Shown here: piece by piece, positions 31,555-40,058 of the stretch
Layout of the letters: every line of letters begins with the position of its first letter
Position numbering within the stretch: the stretch's first letter is position 1
Assembly: GCF_003710905.1 (NCBI RefSeq)
Contig: NZ_RHHV01000007.1
Coordinates: 1 to 64,000 of the forward strand
Reading direction: 5' to 3'
Length of the DNA: 64,000 bases
Origin: Brevibacillus parabrevis
Lineage (GTDB): Bacteria > Bacillota > Bacilli > Brevibacillales > Brevibacillaceae
The notes under the pieces: generated by a model
The model's database searches: none
The model's input: only the letters and a program-made list of their open reading frames with translations
What the model was told of the DNA's origin: nothing
Program-made: the position numbers and the translations under genes

Positions 31555-32318
31555 ATATGGTGTACCTCTTTCGCGTCTGGATGAGCTTGTGCTAGTGATG
31601 TCTGCAAAAAGTCCCGCGCCTGTTCGGTGGGCGGCGCCTGAAAAAACGCGTGGCTGGGCATGTCTGCCTGCAGCTGATGATCTGCCATGAACCAGATGCG
31701 TTCGCAGTTGTTTTTCGCCTCTTCCAGATCGTGCGTGACCCAGAGGATGGTCGTGCCTGTTTGTTTGTGCAAATCGACGAGCAATTGCTCTGTCGCCAGT
31801 TTGCTTCTCGTATCCAGCGAGGCTGTGACTTCATCCAATAGCAGAACAGCCGGACGCAGGAGCAGTGTCCGCACGAGGGCTACACGCTGTTTTTCGCCGC
31901 CAGACAGTTGCTGCGCTGGCTTCGTCCATTCGACCTGTTCCAGATGAAGCTGTTCAAACAGGGCGCGGGCGAGCTGTTGGTCAAAAGGGCGCTGGTGCAG
32001 CATGCTTGCGGTTCGCAAATTGTCTTCTACCGTACCGGGCAGCATGGTCGCCTGCTGGGCGACGTAGCTCATTTTCATTCGCCACAAGGCGCTCGGCCAT
32101 TGCTCCATTGCTTTTTGCTCCATTCGGACGGTTCCGTGATCGGGAGCCAACAGTCGGCCTAAAATGCGGAGCAGCGTGCTTTTGCCCTGACCGGATTTTC
32201 CGAGGATTCCAATAATAGCAGGTTCTGAGATGGTTGCGTTCAAGTCGCGAAAAAGCCAGGAATCGGCAGAAGCGAAAACTTTTTTGCCCAACGATTCAAT
32301 CTCCATGACGGTGCTCAT
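31551..32318 (-). CDS. FetA-like (YbbL) ABC transporter ATP-binding protein
   Basis: A 255-residue ATPase with Walker A GKSGQGKST, Q-loop (MSYVAQQ), signature LSGGEKQRVALVRTLLL, Walker B VLLLDEVTASLD and the H-loop WVTHDLEE. It is coupled by a four-base overlap to the FetB-like permease gene, so the two form one export system, probably for iron or another metal. Confidence 0.9.
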   Translation of the reverse strand: MSTVMEIESLGKKVFASADSWLFRDLNATISEPAIIGILGKSGQGKSTLLRILGRLLAPDHGTVRMEQKAMEQWPSALWRMKMSYVAQQATMLPGTVEDNLRTASMLHQRPFDQQLARALFEQLHLEQVEWTKPAQQLSGGEKQRVALVRTLLLRPAVLLLDEVTASLDTRSKLATEQLLVDLHKQTGTTILWVTHDLEEAKNNCERIWFMADHQLQADMPSHAFFQAPPTEQARDFLQTSLAQAHPDAKEVHHI

Positions 32319-32341
32319 GCAAATCCCCCCATCAACGGCAA

Positions 32342-32373
32342 AACACCGAAGAGGACGAGTCTTCGGTGTTTCT
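32342..32373 (-). terminator. terminator of the cytochrome c gene
   Basis: A 12-bp perfect stem AAACACCGAAGA / TCTTCGGTGTTT, T-tailed on the minus strand, just after the cytochrome stop. Confidence 0.8.
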
Positions 32374-32393
32374 CCTTACGGCTATCTATGTAC

Positions 32394-32789
32394 TTATTTG
32401 TGCTCCGACAGCCATTGTGCAACCGCTTGAATTTCTGGTTGCTTTTTCAGCATTCCTGGAGGCATGCCGCCTTTACCTTCTTTGATAATTTTGGCGATGT
32501 CTTCAGCGCTGTGAGTTGCCCCGACTTTGGTCAGGTTTGGACCTGCGATTCCTTCAAGGTTTTGCCCGTGACAGGAAGCACAGTTTTGTTTGAAAATAGC
32601 TGCAGCGTCAATGTTGGCAGTAGGTGCGCCGCCACCTTGAGCTTCTTCCCCATGTTTTGGCGGGAAAATAATCGATCCTACGAGTGCAATGAGAAAAACT
32701 AGAAACAAGATACCAAACGAAGTGAAAAAGGCCTTCGCGGAATCAATTACGTCGTTTTGATTCATGTCTTTTTTGTTGGACCCAGCCAT
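32394..32789 (-). CDS. membrane-anchored cytochrome c (c550/c551 type)
   Basis: A 131-residue protein. An N-terminal transmembrane helix (SFGILFLVFLIALVGSIIF, about residues 25-43) anchors an outer domain with one haem site (CASCH) and a likely Met ligand in the GGMPPGM loop. It resembles CccA-type electron carriers that pass electrons from the bc complex to a terminal oxidase. The start at 32789 follows GGGAGGTCTTTGTCAA; the longer ORF upstream has no ribosome site. Confidence 0.88.
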   Translation of the reverse strand: MAGSNKKDMNQNDVIDSAKAFFTSFGILFLVFLIALVGSIIFPPKHGEEAQGGGAPTANIDAAAIFKQNCASCHGQNLEGIAGPNLTKVGATHSAEDIAKIIKEGKGGMPPGMLKKQPEIQAVAQWLSEHK

Positions 32790-33083
32790 TTGACAAAGAC
32801 CTCCCGATGCAAATAATAAAGGTTCAACTGCAATTTTACGGCAAAATCTTGACAGTTGCAAGGCGACTGCCAAACAGACAAAGAAAGTACACAATTTGCC
32901 AATTTTGTGTAAACAATCTTTCACTATCTCTATCTATTGTGCCTAAAAAGTCGGAGATTATTTTGCGGATGATTGCTCCACATATAATGGAAAGGATAGC
33001 GGGTTGCTGTAACCAGACAAGTATGATAAAGTGGTTATATTGGTTTTTTACCGCCTTGGAAATCCGTTTTGAGGTGAATGTAG

Positions 33084-33326
33084 ATGGCATTGGCTGCGAA
33101 AATTTTACTTGTGATCGCAAGTATTGGCTTAATTATCGTCGTGTTGCTGCAATCTGGAAAGAGTGCCGGCCTTTCGGGAGCGATTGGTGGCGGTGCAGAG
33201 CAACTGATGGGCAAACAAAAAGCCCGTGGGATTGACGCACTTTTAGGGAAACTGACCGTTGTATTTGCGGTTGCTTTCATGATTTTTGCGATTTTGCTCG
33301 GGTATTTCTTGAAAACAGGAGCGTAA
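33084..33326 (+). CDS. secG: preprotein translocase subunit SecG
   Basis: An 80-residue protein with two transmembrane helices and the SecG loop between them (LLQSGKSAGLSGAIGGGAEQLMGK). It is the accessory subunit of SecYEG. GAGGTGAATGTAG precedes the ATG. It heads the conserved Bacilli string secG-rnr-smpB-ssrA, which combines secretion and ribosome rescue. Confidence 0.94.
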   Translation: MALAAKILLVIASIGLIIVVLLQSGKSAGLSGAIGGGAEQLMGKQKARGIDALLGKLTVVFAVAFMIFAILLGYFLKTGA

Positions 33327-33469
33327 TAGACGAATAGCCGAAAGACAGCGAGTGCGACTTGCTGTCTTTTTCGCTATTCCGATTGCGATGTGGATGAACG
33401 GTGAATACTACATAGTAATGGAGAAATGGAACAGCGCGGTAGAGCCACGCGAAAAAAGGAGGTTTGTGA

Positions 33470-35974
33470 ATGACAGATCAAGAAAAAATACTCGCGTTCA
33501 TGCGCGAGCAGGCCTATCACCCGATGACAGTGAAGGAACTGGAGGAAGCGTTTGAAATCAAGGACTCAGCTTCCTTCAAGGAACTGGTGAAGACGCTGAA
33601 CGCACTGGAAGCCGGCGGAGAGATTATCCGCACTCGTGCGAATCGATATGGTGTACCTGAAAAAATGAATTTGGTGCGCGGACGTCTGCAAAGCCATCCA
33701 AAAGGCTTCGGGTTTATCATCCCGGAAACACCTGACATGGAAGATGTATACGTACACGCCAACGACATGAACGGAGCGATTCACGGTGATACCGTGCTGG
33801 TTCGTGTGGAAAAGGAAGCGGGCGGCAATCGCCTGGAAGGACGGATCGTTCGCATCGTCGAGCGGGGAATGACCCAAGTTGTCGGGACGTTCAAGGACGA
33901 GACGTACTACGCGTTTGTCATCCCGGATGAAAAGCGGATTGGCAAAGACATTTTCATCCCGAAAACGGCGTACAACGGAGCGGTAGACGGCCACAAAGTA
34001 GTCGTCAATATCGTCCGCTACCCGGAAGGACGGGTGAATCCAGAAGGAGAAATCGTCGAGATTCTGGGGCACAAAAACGACCCGGGAGTCGATATCCTGT
34101 CGATTATCCGCAAGTTCAATCTGCCGGAAGCGTTCCCGGATGAGGTGCTGGCGGAAGCAGAGGCTTCGCCGGACGAAATTTCCGAAGACGAAATCAAGGA
34201 ACGCCGCGATCTGCGCGACCGGATGATGGTCACAATCGACGGAGCGGACGCGAAGGATTTGGACGATGCCGTGTCGCTTGAAGTGTTGCCGAACGGAAAT
34301 GTAAGGCTTGGCGTGCATATTGCCGACGTCAGCTATTATGTCCGTGAAAAGTCTGCGCTGGACAATGAAGCGTATCGCCGGGGTACGAGCGTCTATTTGG
34401 TCGACCGTGTCATCCCGATGCTGCCGCACCGCTTGTCGAACGGGATATGCAGCTTGAATCCAAAAGTGGATCGGCTGACGATCTCCTGCGATATGGAGAT
34501 GGACCAAAATGCGCAGCTGGTGAAGTACGATATTTTCCTCAGCGTTATCCGTACCAACGAGCGCATGACGTACGCCGATGTGCGCAGCATCCTGGAAGAC
34601 AAGGACGAAGCTTTGCTTGAGAAGTACAGCGAGCTTGTCCCGATGTTCGAGGAAATGAAGAAGCTGGCACTGAAGCTGCGTTCCAAGCGGATGCAGCGCG
34701 GAGCCATCGACTTCGATTTCCGCGAAGCGAAAATTTTTGTCAACGAAGAAGGCGCACCGACAGAGATCGGCTTCCGCACGCGCTCGATTGCCGAGCAGAT
34801 TATTGAAGAATTTATGCTGGCAGCCAACGAGACAGTGGCAGAGCATTTCCACTGGATGAAGCAGCCGTTCATGTACCGCATTCACGAAGACCCGAACGCG
34901 GAGAAGCTCATGTCTTTCATGGAGTTTATCACGAACTTCGGCTATTCGATCCGGGGAAAAGGCAACTCTGTGCATCCTCGTGCGCTGCAACAGCTCTTGG
35001 AGGAAGTCAAAGGCACGCCGGAAGAAATCATCATCAGCACGGTCATGCTGCGCTCCATGAAGCAAGCGCGCTACGACGCGGAAAGCCTCGGTCACTACGG
35101 GCTGTCCACCGAGTTTTACACGCATTTTACATCGCCGATTCGTCGCTACCCGGACCTGATTGTCCATCGCCGCATTCGGGATTGGATCGAGCAGGGCAAC
35201 AACCTGTCAGAGAAGCGCCTGGCGTATTGGGCGGAGCAAATGCCGGTTATCGCCGAGCACGCTTCCCAGCGCGAGCGGTTGGCTGTGGATGCCGAGCGTG
35301 AGACGGACGACCTGAAAAAAGCGGAGTTCATGAAAGAGCACATCGGAGAAGAATTTGAAGGCGTGATCTCCAGTGTTACCTCGTTCGGAATTTTCGTGGA
35401 GCTGCCCAATACGATCGAGGGGCTGGTGCACATCAGCTTCCTGACCGACGATTACTATCACTACCATGAGAAGATGTATGCGCTGGTAGGGGAGCGAACT
35501 GGCAAGCAGTACCGCATCGGGGATGTTGTGCAGGTTCGCGTGGCGAGTGTCAACGTGGATGAACGCACCATCGATTTTGAAATCGTCGGCATGACCAAAG
35601 CGGCAGGTTTCCGCGGCAGCCGCGAACGTACACCGCGCGTCATCGACGGACGCGGAGGAGAGCGCAAGCCGACTCGCGGCAAGCAGGATCGTTCCCGCGG
35701 AGGTCGTCCAGAACGTCCAGATCGCCAAAAGGACAAAAAGCATCCGGCTGAAATCCGGCAAAAATACAAGGATCGCCGCAGAAGCGAAGGAACAAAAGCT
35801 TCTCGTCCACCAGCTTCCGGATCAGCAGGTGCCAAGGAAGAGGTACTGCCAATCGGGACGGGCGGAGAGGAAAATCAATCACAGAACCAGAAAGGCTTCT
35901 GGGAAGATTTTGTCCGCTCCAAAAAGAAAAACCGCAAGAATGTAGCCAGCCAGGTCAAACGGAAGCGCCGTTAA
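33470..35974 (+). CDS. rnr: ribonuclease R
   Basis: An 834-residue 3'-5' exoribonuclease. The N-terminal winged helix (about 1-70), cold-shock domains, catalytic RNB domain ([17 protein letters not shown], the Asp cluster that holds Mg; [22 protein letters not shown]) and S1 domain ([19 protein letters not shown]) occur in order. RNase R degrades structured and non-stop mRNA with tmRNA-SmpB. The C-terminal roughly 110 residues are an unusually long, strongly basic tail (many Arg, Lys, Gly), likely an RNA or ribosome contact. Confidence 0.96.
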   Translation: MTDQEKILAFMREQAYHPMTVKELEEAFEIKDSASFKELVKTLNALEAGGEIIRTRANRYGVPEKMNLVRGRLQSHPKGFGFIIPETPDMEDVYVHANDMNGAIHGDTVLVRVEKEAGGNRLEGRIVRIVERGMTQVVGTFKDETYYAFVIPDEKRIGKDIFIPKTAYNGAVDGHKVVVNIVRYPEGRVNPEGEIVEILGHKNDPGVDILSIIRKFNLPEAFPDEVLAEAEASPDEISEDEIKERRDLRDRMMVTIDGADAKDLDDAVSLEVLPNGNVRLGVHIADVSYYVREKSALDNEAYRRGTSVYLVDRVIPMLPHRLSNGICSLNPKVDRLTISCDMEMDQNAQLVKYDIFLSVIRTNERMTYADVRSILEDKDEALLEKYSELVPMFEEMKKLALKLRSKRMQRGAIDFDFREAKIFVNEEGAPTEIGFRTRSIAEQIIEEFMLAANETVAEHFHWMKQPFMYRIHEDPNAEKLMSFMEFITNFGYSIRGKGNSVHPRALQQLLEEVKGTPEEIIISTVMLRSMKQARYDAESLGHYGLSTEFYTHFTSPIRRYPDLIVHRRIRDWIEQGNNLSEKRLAYWAEQMPVIAEHASQRERLAVDAERETDDLKKAEFMKEHIGEEFEGVISSVTSFGIFVELPNTIEGLVHISFLTDDYYHYHEKMYALVGERTGKQYRIGDVVQVRVASVNVDERTIDFEIVGMTKAAGFRGSRERTPRVIDGRGGERKPTRGKQDRSRGGRPERPDRQKDKKHPAEIRQKYKDRRRSEGTKASRPPASGSAGAKEEVLPIGTGGEENQSQNQKGFWEDFVRSKKKNRKNVASQVKRKRR

Positions 35975-36123
35975 ACGATTGTATAAGAGCCAAGGGGGCT
36001 TGATTTGAGTGCCAATCGGCCAGGAAAGCCCCCGAAGCTTCCGGGAAAATCGCTTGCCACCATCGGCAAAATTTGCTAGACTAACTGTTACGATACGCAG
36101 TACGTACGAGTGAGGTGATCTCC

Positions 36124-36597
36124 ATGTCAAAAGATAAAACCGGAACCAAGACAGTCGCCCAAAACCGAAAAGCACGCCACGATTACCACATCGAGCAAGT
36201 ATTCGAAGCAGGCATTGCCCTGACCGGAACGGAGATCAAGGCCGTGCGTGCAGCGCGCGTCCAGCTCAAAGACAGCTTTGCCCGCGTGCAAAATGGCGAA
36301 TTGCTGCTGTACAACGTGCACATCAGCCCCTACGAGCAGGGCAACCGTTTCAACCATGAACCGGAGCGCACCCGCAAGCTGCTGATGAGACGGCTGGAAA
36401 TCCTCAAGTTGAACGGTCTGATCCGCGAAAGAGGCTACTCGCTGGTTCCGCTGAGCATTTATTTGAAAGGCGGCTGGGCCAAAGTCGAGCTTGCTCTCGT
36501 CAAAGGGAAGAAGAACTACGACAAGCGCGAAGACCTCAAGAAAAAGGACGCAGCCCGCGAAGTCGAGCGCGCCTTGCGCGACCGCCAAAAGGCATAA
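36124..36597 (+). CDS. smpB: tmRNA-binding protein SmpB
   Basis: A 157-residue SmpB, which binds the tRNA-like part of tmRNA and takes it to stalled ribosomes. Signatures: [25 protein letters not shown], then [13 protein letters not shown], then [21 protein letters not shown], and a basic tail that enters the mRNA channel. The ATG at 36124 follows GTGAGGTGATCTCC. It lies directly upstream of ssrA. Confidence 0.96.
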   Translation: MSKDKTGTKTVAQNRKARHDYHIEQVFEAGIALTGTEIKAVRAARVQLKDSFARVQNGELLLYNVHISPYEQGNRFNHEPERTRKLLMRRLEILKLNGLIRERGYSLVPLSIYLKGGWAKVELALVKGKKNYDKREDLKKKDAAREVERALRDRQKA

Positions 36598-36631
36598 TGG
36601 ATGGCTATGGCAAGCCTGGCAGCAATCAACG

Positions 36632-36661
36632 TTGAGTTTCCGCCATCGCTTGTGCTATAGT
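36632..36661 (+). promoter_or_regulatory. possible promoter of ssrA
   Basis: TTGAGT at 36632-36637 and TATAGT at 36656-36661 with an 18-base spacer. It lies about 105 bases before the mature tmRNA 5' end, so a precursor would need processing. No other convincing promoter is seen nearer. Confidence 0.4.
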
Positions 36662-36766
36662 AGTGGAACAACAGCAAGCGGTACAAGCTTGCATGGACTG
36701 ACTTGTAAACACAGTCTGGATGTCGATAATGGCTCGTCATCTGGACTTTTTCTCACCTTATACCTC

Positions 36767-37122
36767 GGGGGCGTTCTGGATTCGACGGGGATGGTAGAGC
36801 ATGAGAAGCGAGCCGGGGGGTTGCGGACCTCGTCACCAACGCAAACGCCATTAACTGGCAACAAACAACTTTCTCTCGCTGCTTAATAACCAGTGAGGCG
36901 CTACCATTCCATCGCCCATGTGGCATGACTAGCGCTCAACTTTAGTGGGATACGCCGGAGGCTTCCGCCTGGAGCCAAAGGAAGAAGATCAATCAGGCTA
37001 GGTAACGGGTCAGCGCGTCACTCCGCGAATCCGTCGCCGAAACTCTAAACGAGTGACTGCGCTCGGAGATGCTCATGTATCGCTGTTTTCGGACGGGGGT
37101 TCGAATCCCCCCGCCTCCACCA
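36767..37122 (+). ncRNA. ssrA: transfer-messenger RNA
   Basis: The 5' GGGGGCGTTCTGGATTCGACGGGG and 3' tail GGTTCGAATCCCCCCGCCTCCACCA form the alanyl-tRNA-like end: acceptor stem GGGGGCG pairs with CGCCTCC. The tag reading frame resumes at GGC 36857 after the conserved AACT and ends at TAATAA, giving the tag (A)GNKQLSLAA. It rescues stalled ribosomes with SmpB. The last 30 bases double as the left attachment repeat of an integrated island, so the normal downstream terminator is now 8 kb away. Confidence 0.96.
37092..37121 (+). repeat. attL-type direct repeat (ssrA tail)
   Basis: The 30 bases from GACGGGGGTTCG to CCTCCACC are identical to those at 45043-45072. The repeat keeps the tmRNA gene whole after integration. 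Confidence 0.9.
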
Positions 37123-37172
37123 ATACATACCTTGATTTATCAGGCTTGATGGCATATTAGAATGAAGAATAG

Positions 37173-37190
37173 TAGCCATTGAGTAGCCAA
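37173..37190 (+). repeat. paired TAGCCA(A) repeats near attL
   Basis: TAGCCA at 37173 and TAGCCAA at 37184 are 11 bases apart in direct orientation. A matching pair lies near the right end (44896 and 44906). They look like arm-type recombinase sites. Confidence 0.55.
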
Positions 37191-37214
37191 CGAATAATAA
37201 ATCCAAAACTCTTC

Positions 37215-37246
37215 AAAACCCAGTAGCCCTTTGGCTACTGGGTTTT
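37215..37246. terminator. terminator after ssrA, inside the island edge
   Basis: A 14-bp perfect stem AAAACCCAGTAGCC / GGCTACTGGGTTTT with a four-base loop and A/T tails on both sides. It replaces the native ssrA terminator, which integration moved away. Confidence 0.8.
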
Positions 37247-37410
37247 GTCTTGTTGATCAATTTTACTTCGTGTTATCTTGTTTGAAGAATCAAAAATTCC
37301 CCTCGGCATAAAACGTTATTCGACCATTTTGGTATATACGACAGCTTTTATTTTCTTTACATTGGTGTTATCCAATAACTGATCAGATTATCATAGGAGG
37401 GTTTTCAAAA

Positions 37411-38552
37411 ATGAAGATGATGAAAGGCATTATAAAAATAAAAGAGACAGGTAAGTATAGAGTTACAATGGAGTTGGAGAGAGTTAACGGTAAACGGAAT
37501 CGGCCAACTAAACATTTTGACACATATGAAGAAGCAGAAAAGTTCCTAATTGAATTCAACTACAACAAGCAAAGGAATATGCTTGTGTCACCAAGCAGGA
37601 TGACTTTTGCTGAATTCTTGGTTTATTGGATGGATAATTATGTGAAGTTTAATTGCGAAGAAACTACGATTTATGGATATAAAAACATCATTAACAACCA
37701 CGTTATTCCTTACTTGGGGAATGTTGATTTGCAAGATCTTCAACCAGCACATATTCAGAAGTATTACAAGCATCTATTAGAAGAAAAGGGATTGTCACCG
37801 AATACGGTACACAAGCACCATGCCAACATTCGTAAAGCTCTTGACTATGCTACAAAGCAACAATTGGTATATAGGAACGTAGCTCTTGCAGTAGAATTGC
37901 CACGGAGACAAAAATTTGAAGCGAAATTCTATACACAGGAACAATTAATTACTTTACTTAAAAACGTAAGAGATACAAAAATAGAGGTTCCTGTATATCT
38001 TGCCAGTTATCTGGGGTTACGAAGAGAAGAGATCTGCGGGTTAAAATGGAAAAATATTGACTTTAATGAACGCATCATTTATGTCAGAGAAGTTAGGGTA
38101 AGTGCGGGGAAAATAACCGTAACCAAAAAACCTAAAACTGATAAGAGTCTGAGGGCATTGTATATTGAGGATGAATTGTATGAGGTTTTACTAAAGTGTA
38201 AAGCGAATTATGATAAATACAAAAAACTTCTGGGTTGTGAATTTCACGATTCAGGATATGTGTATGCAAAAACAAATGGAAAACCCTACAAAGTCAACTA
38301 TATTACTGATCAATTCAAAGAATTCTTACAAAAAACAATCTTCCAATAATTAGGTTGCATGACTGCCGACATTCGTTCGCAAGCGTACTCTATGACCAAG
38401 GAGTTGACTTGAAATCTATCTCCGAAGTTCTCGGCCACTCCAATGTAGGCACGACAGACAAAATTTACACTCACAGATTTGATGACACCCATAAGAAAAC
38501 AATGAGTGCTTTCAGTTCATCGTTAAAGAAAGCAAGAGAATGTGTTGGTTAA
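37411..38552 (+). pseudogene. int: tyrosine recombinase (integrase), split by a frameshift
   Basis: The first frame (37411-38349, 312 residues) contains an AP2-like arm-binding N-terminus, a SAM-like core-binding domain (residues about 60-150) and the catalytic Arg of box I (YLGLRREEICGLKW). The second frame (stop at 38552) holds the rest: LHDCRHSFAS (His-x-x-Arg), LGHSNVGTTDKIYTH (His and catalytic Tyr). Joining needs a -1 shift at the A6 run 38330-38335, which turns QKTIFQ-stop into QKNNLPIIRLHDCRH. All catalytic residues are intact, so it could be a recent mutation, a sequencing error or programmed frameshifting. GGAGGGTTTTC precedes the ATG. Confidence 0.88.
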
Positions 38553-38556
38553 AGAC

Positions 38557-38587
38557 GAAAGACCGCAACAGTAAGCGGTCTTTTCTT
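38557..38587 (+). terminator. terminator of the integrase gene
   Basis: GAAAGACCGC pairs with GCGGTCTTTTC, followed by a T-rich stretch. Confidence 0.75.
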
Positions 38588-38626
38588 ATTCTCTTGAAGA
38601 AGAATGGACTTATTAATAATAATAAG

Positions 38627-38655
38627 ACCCTCCTGCAAATTACTTGCAGGAGGGT
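38627..38655 (-). terminator. terminator of the excisionase-like gene
   Basis: A 12-bp perfect stem ACCCTCCTGCAA / TTGCAGGAGGGT; on the minus strand it is followed by TCTTATTATT. Confidence 0.7.
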
Positions 38656-38660
38656 TCGCT

Positions 38661-38855
38661 TTAAGAAACTAAAGATTGTTGCATTATTAGTCGTTTCATC
38701 CATTCAATAAGCTCATCTTCAGGTATTCTGATTTGTTTTCCAATTTTTATATGGGGTACTCCATGGTGCTTGATAAGATCATACATTACGTTTCTCCCGA
38801 CTTTTAAAATGTTCCTTGCCTCATCGACGGTAAGTAAGTTGAAGTTTCTTCCCAT
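38661..38855 (-). CDS. excisionase-family (MerR-like HTH) DNA-binding protein
   Basis: A 64-residue single-domain HTH protein of the 'excisionase/helix-turn-helix 17' type: LLTVDEARNILKVGRNVMYDLIKHHGVPHIKIGKQIRIPEDELIEWM. Such proteins bend DNA at attachment sites to favour excision, or act as small regulators. AGGAGGAAAATTAATT precedes the ATG. It converges on the integrase gene, with back-to-back terminators between them. An excision role is inferred from the location. Confidence 0.82.
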   Translation of the reverse strand: MGRNFNLLTVDEARNILKVGRNVMYDLIKHHGVPHIKIGKQIRIPEDELIEWMKRLIMQQSLVS

Positions 38856-39443
38856 AATTAATTTTCCTCCTGTTATTTTGTGTTAGTTGTTAATTTTTTA
38901 TTGGCTTGCTTTATGATTCAAGTATAAGTAAATGGCAAGGCTTTGAGTTCGAAAAATGGTTTTACCCATGCGTTATTTGTTATACATCAATTTAATTTAC
39001 CATTACTGTGTATTGTTACAGTGGATTTATGTAGCTCTATTCGTAAGTATATAGCTTTTCTATTTTTACCTATTGCCCTCTGCTACAGGGAGAAGAGGCT
39101 CCTATGTCTTGTGCATGGAGCCTTTTTGTGCTTTTGCAAAAAACGTTATATTTCATACTCTCAAAATCTATAATGCAACATTAAACGGGAAGAGGGGCTT
39201 CGCCCCTTCGGCATCTTCTATGCTCACCTCTTTCCTGCGGAAAATTGGTTCGCCAAGAAGTTGCGTGCTACGTTGTGTTCGCCTTTGGCGACCGCTCGGC
39301 CGCTGGCACTCTCTACAAAACGTAGCCGAATGTGCTCGCCCCATTGGGGAAGGCTGTTGCCCATATTGGGCAAGCGTCTCTATTCGATAGAGACGCAAAA
39401 ACCTGTTCCCAGTGTTCACTATAATCAGATAGGAGGTGTTACT
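38856..39443. other. 588-base gap with a terminator and serial triloop hairpins
   Basis: No convincing gene. An AGGCTCC...GGAGCCT terminator followed by T5 lies at 39096-39128. From 39193 to 39396 there are five perfect inverted repeats with three-base loops: AGGGGC-TTC-GCCCCT, TCGCC-TTT-GGCGA, CCCC-ATT-GGGG, TTGCCCA-TAT-TGGGCAA and a 10-bp stem GCGTCTCTAT-TCG-ATAGAGACGC. They lead into the 39444 gene. Confidence 0.7.
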
Positions 39444-40043
39444 ATGGCACGCAAAAGCAAATACATTACGCAATTTTTCAATCGTGACCGACTTGCTTTT
39501 ACTGCTTTATCACGAGTCGGGCATGTTGCTCATGACCAATTACGGTCTTGCGGATTGGCGGATAGTAGAATAAAAAATCTATTACGAGATGGTTATATTG
39601 AAAAGGTTGCATTCAAACGAGATGGGAAAATTGAAGAGTGCTACAAACTTACCAAAAACGGACGTGAAACAGCAAGTAGTCTATGGGGACTGGAGCGAGC
39701 GTATCACGCTCAAAGTCCCTGTCACGATTTAGCGTTAGCAGAGAAATATTTCAGTTTAACACCTGAATTGCGTGATTCCTGGAAAACTGAAAACCAATTG
39801 AGAGATCGGTTTCATGAGCGGATAAACGTCTTATATGATCTCGGCAAAGTCACAGAAGCCAAAATGTATGAAGATATGCTTGCCAAAGGACTGATCTCAA
39901 TGCCAGATGCTTCGTATACCATCCAAGGCGATAACGAAACCGCAATCGAGATAATAACGAATACTTACGGTCAGGCAGAACTTAGTGCTAAAGAAGCATT
40001 CGTAGAATTTATGAATATGCAGTATGAAACGATGAGAGTGTAG
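39444..40043 (+). CDS. unknown winged-helix-like island protein (possibly replication-relaxation-like)
   Basis: A 199-residue soluble protein. The N-terminal 70 residues (FNRDRLAFTALSRVGHVAHDQLRSCGL...LLRDGYIEKVAF...YKLTKNGRETAS) have the helix pattern of a winged-helix domain similar to 'replication-relaxation' proteins of mobile elements. The rest is mostly helical and charged, without known motifs. GGAGGTGTTACT gives a clear start at 39444. It ends 15 bases before the next unknown gene and is preceded by serial hairpins. The assignment to any family is weak. Confidence 0.7.
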   Translation: MARKSKYITQFFNRDRLAFTALSRVGHVAHDQLRSCGLADSRIKNLLRDGYIEKVAFKRDGKIEECYKLTKNGRETASSLWGLERAYHAQSPCHDLALAEKYFSLTPELRDSWKTENQLRDRFHERINVLYDLGKVTEAKMYEDMLAKGLISMPDASYTIQGDNETAIEIITNTYGQAELSAKEAFVEFMNMQYETMRV

Positions 40044-40058
40044 GGAGGTGAATAATAT

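Noticed and set aside
35993-36040. GGGGGCTT...AAGCCCCC inverted repeat after rnr as a terminator
   Set aside because: The loop is about 30 bases and no T run follows; not enough for a call.
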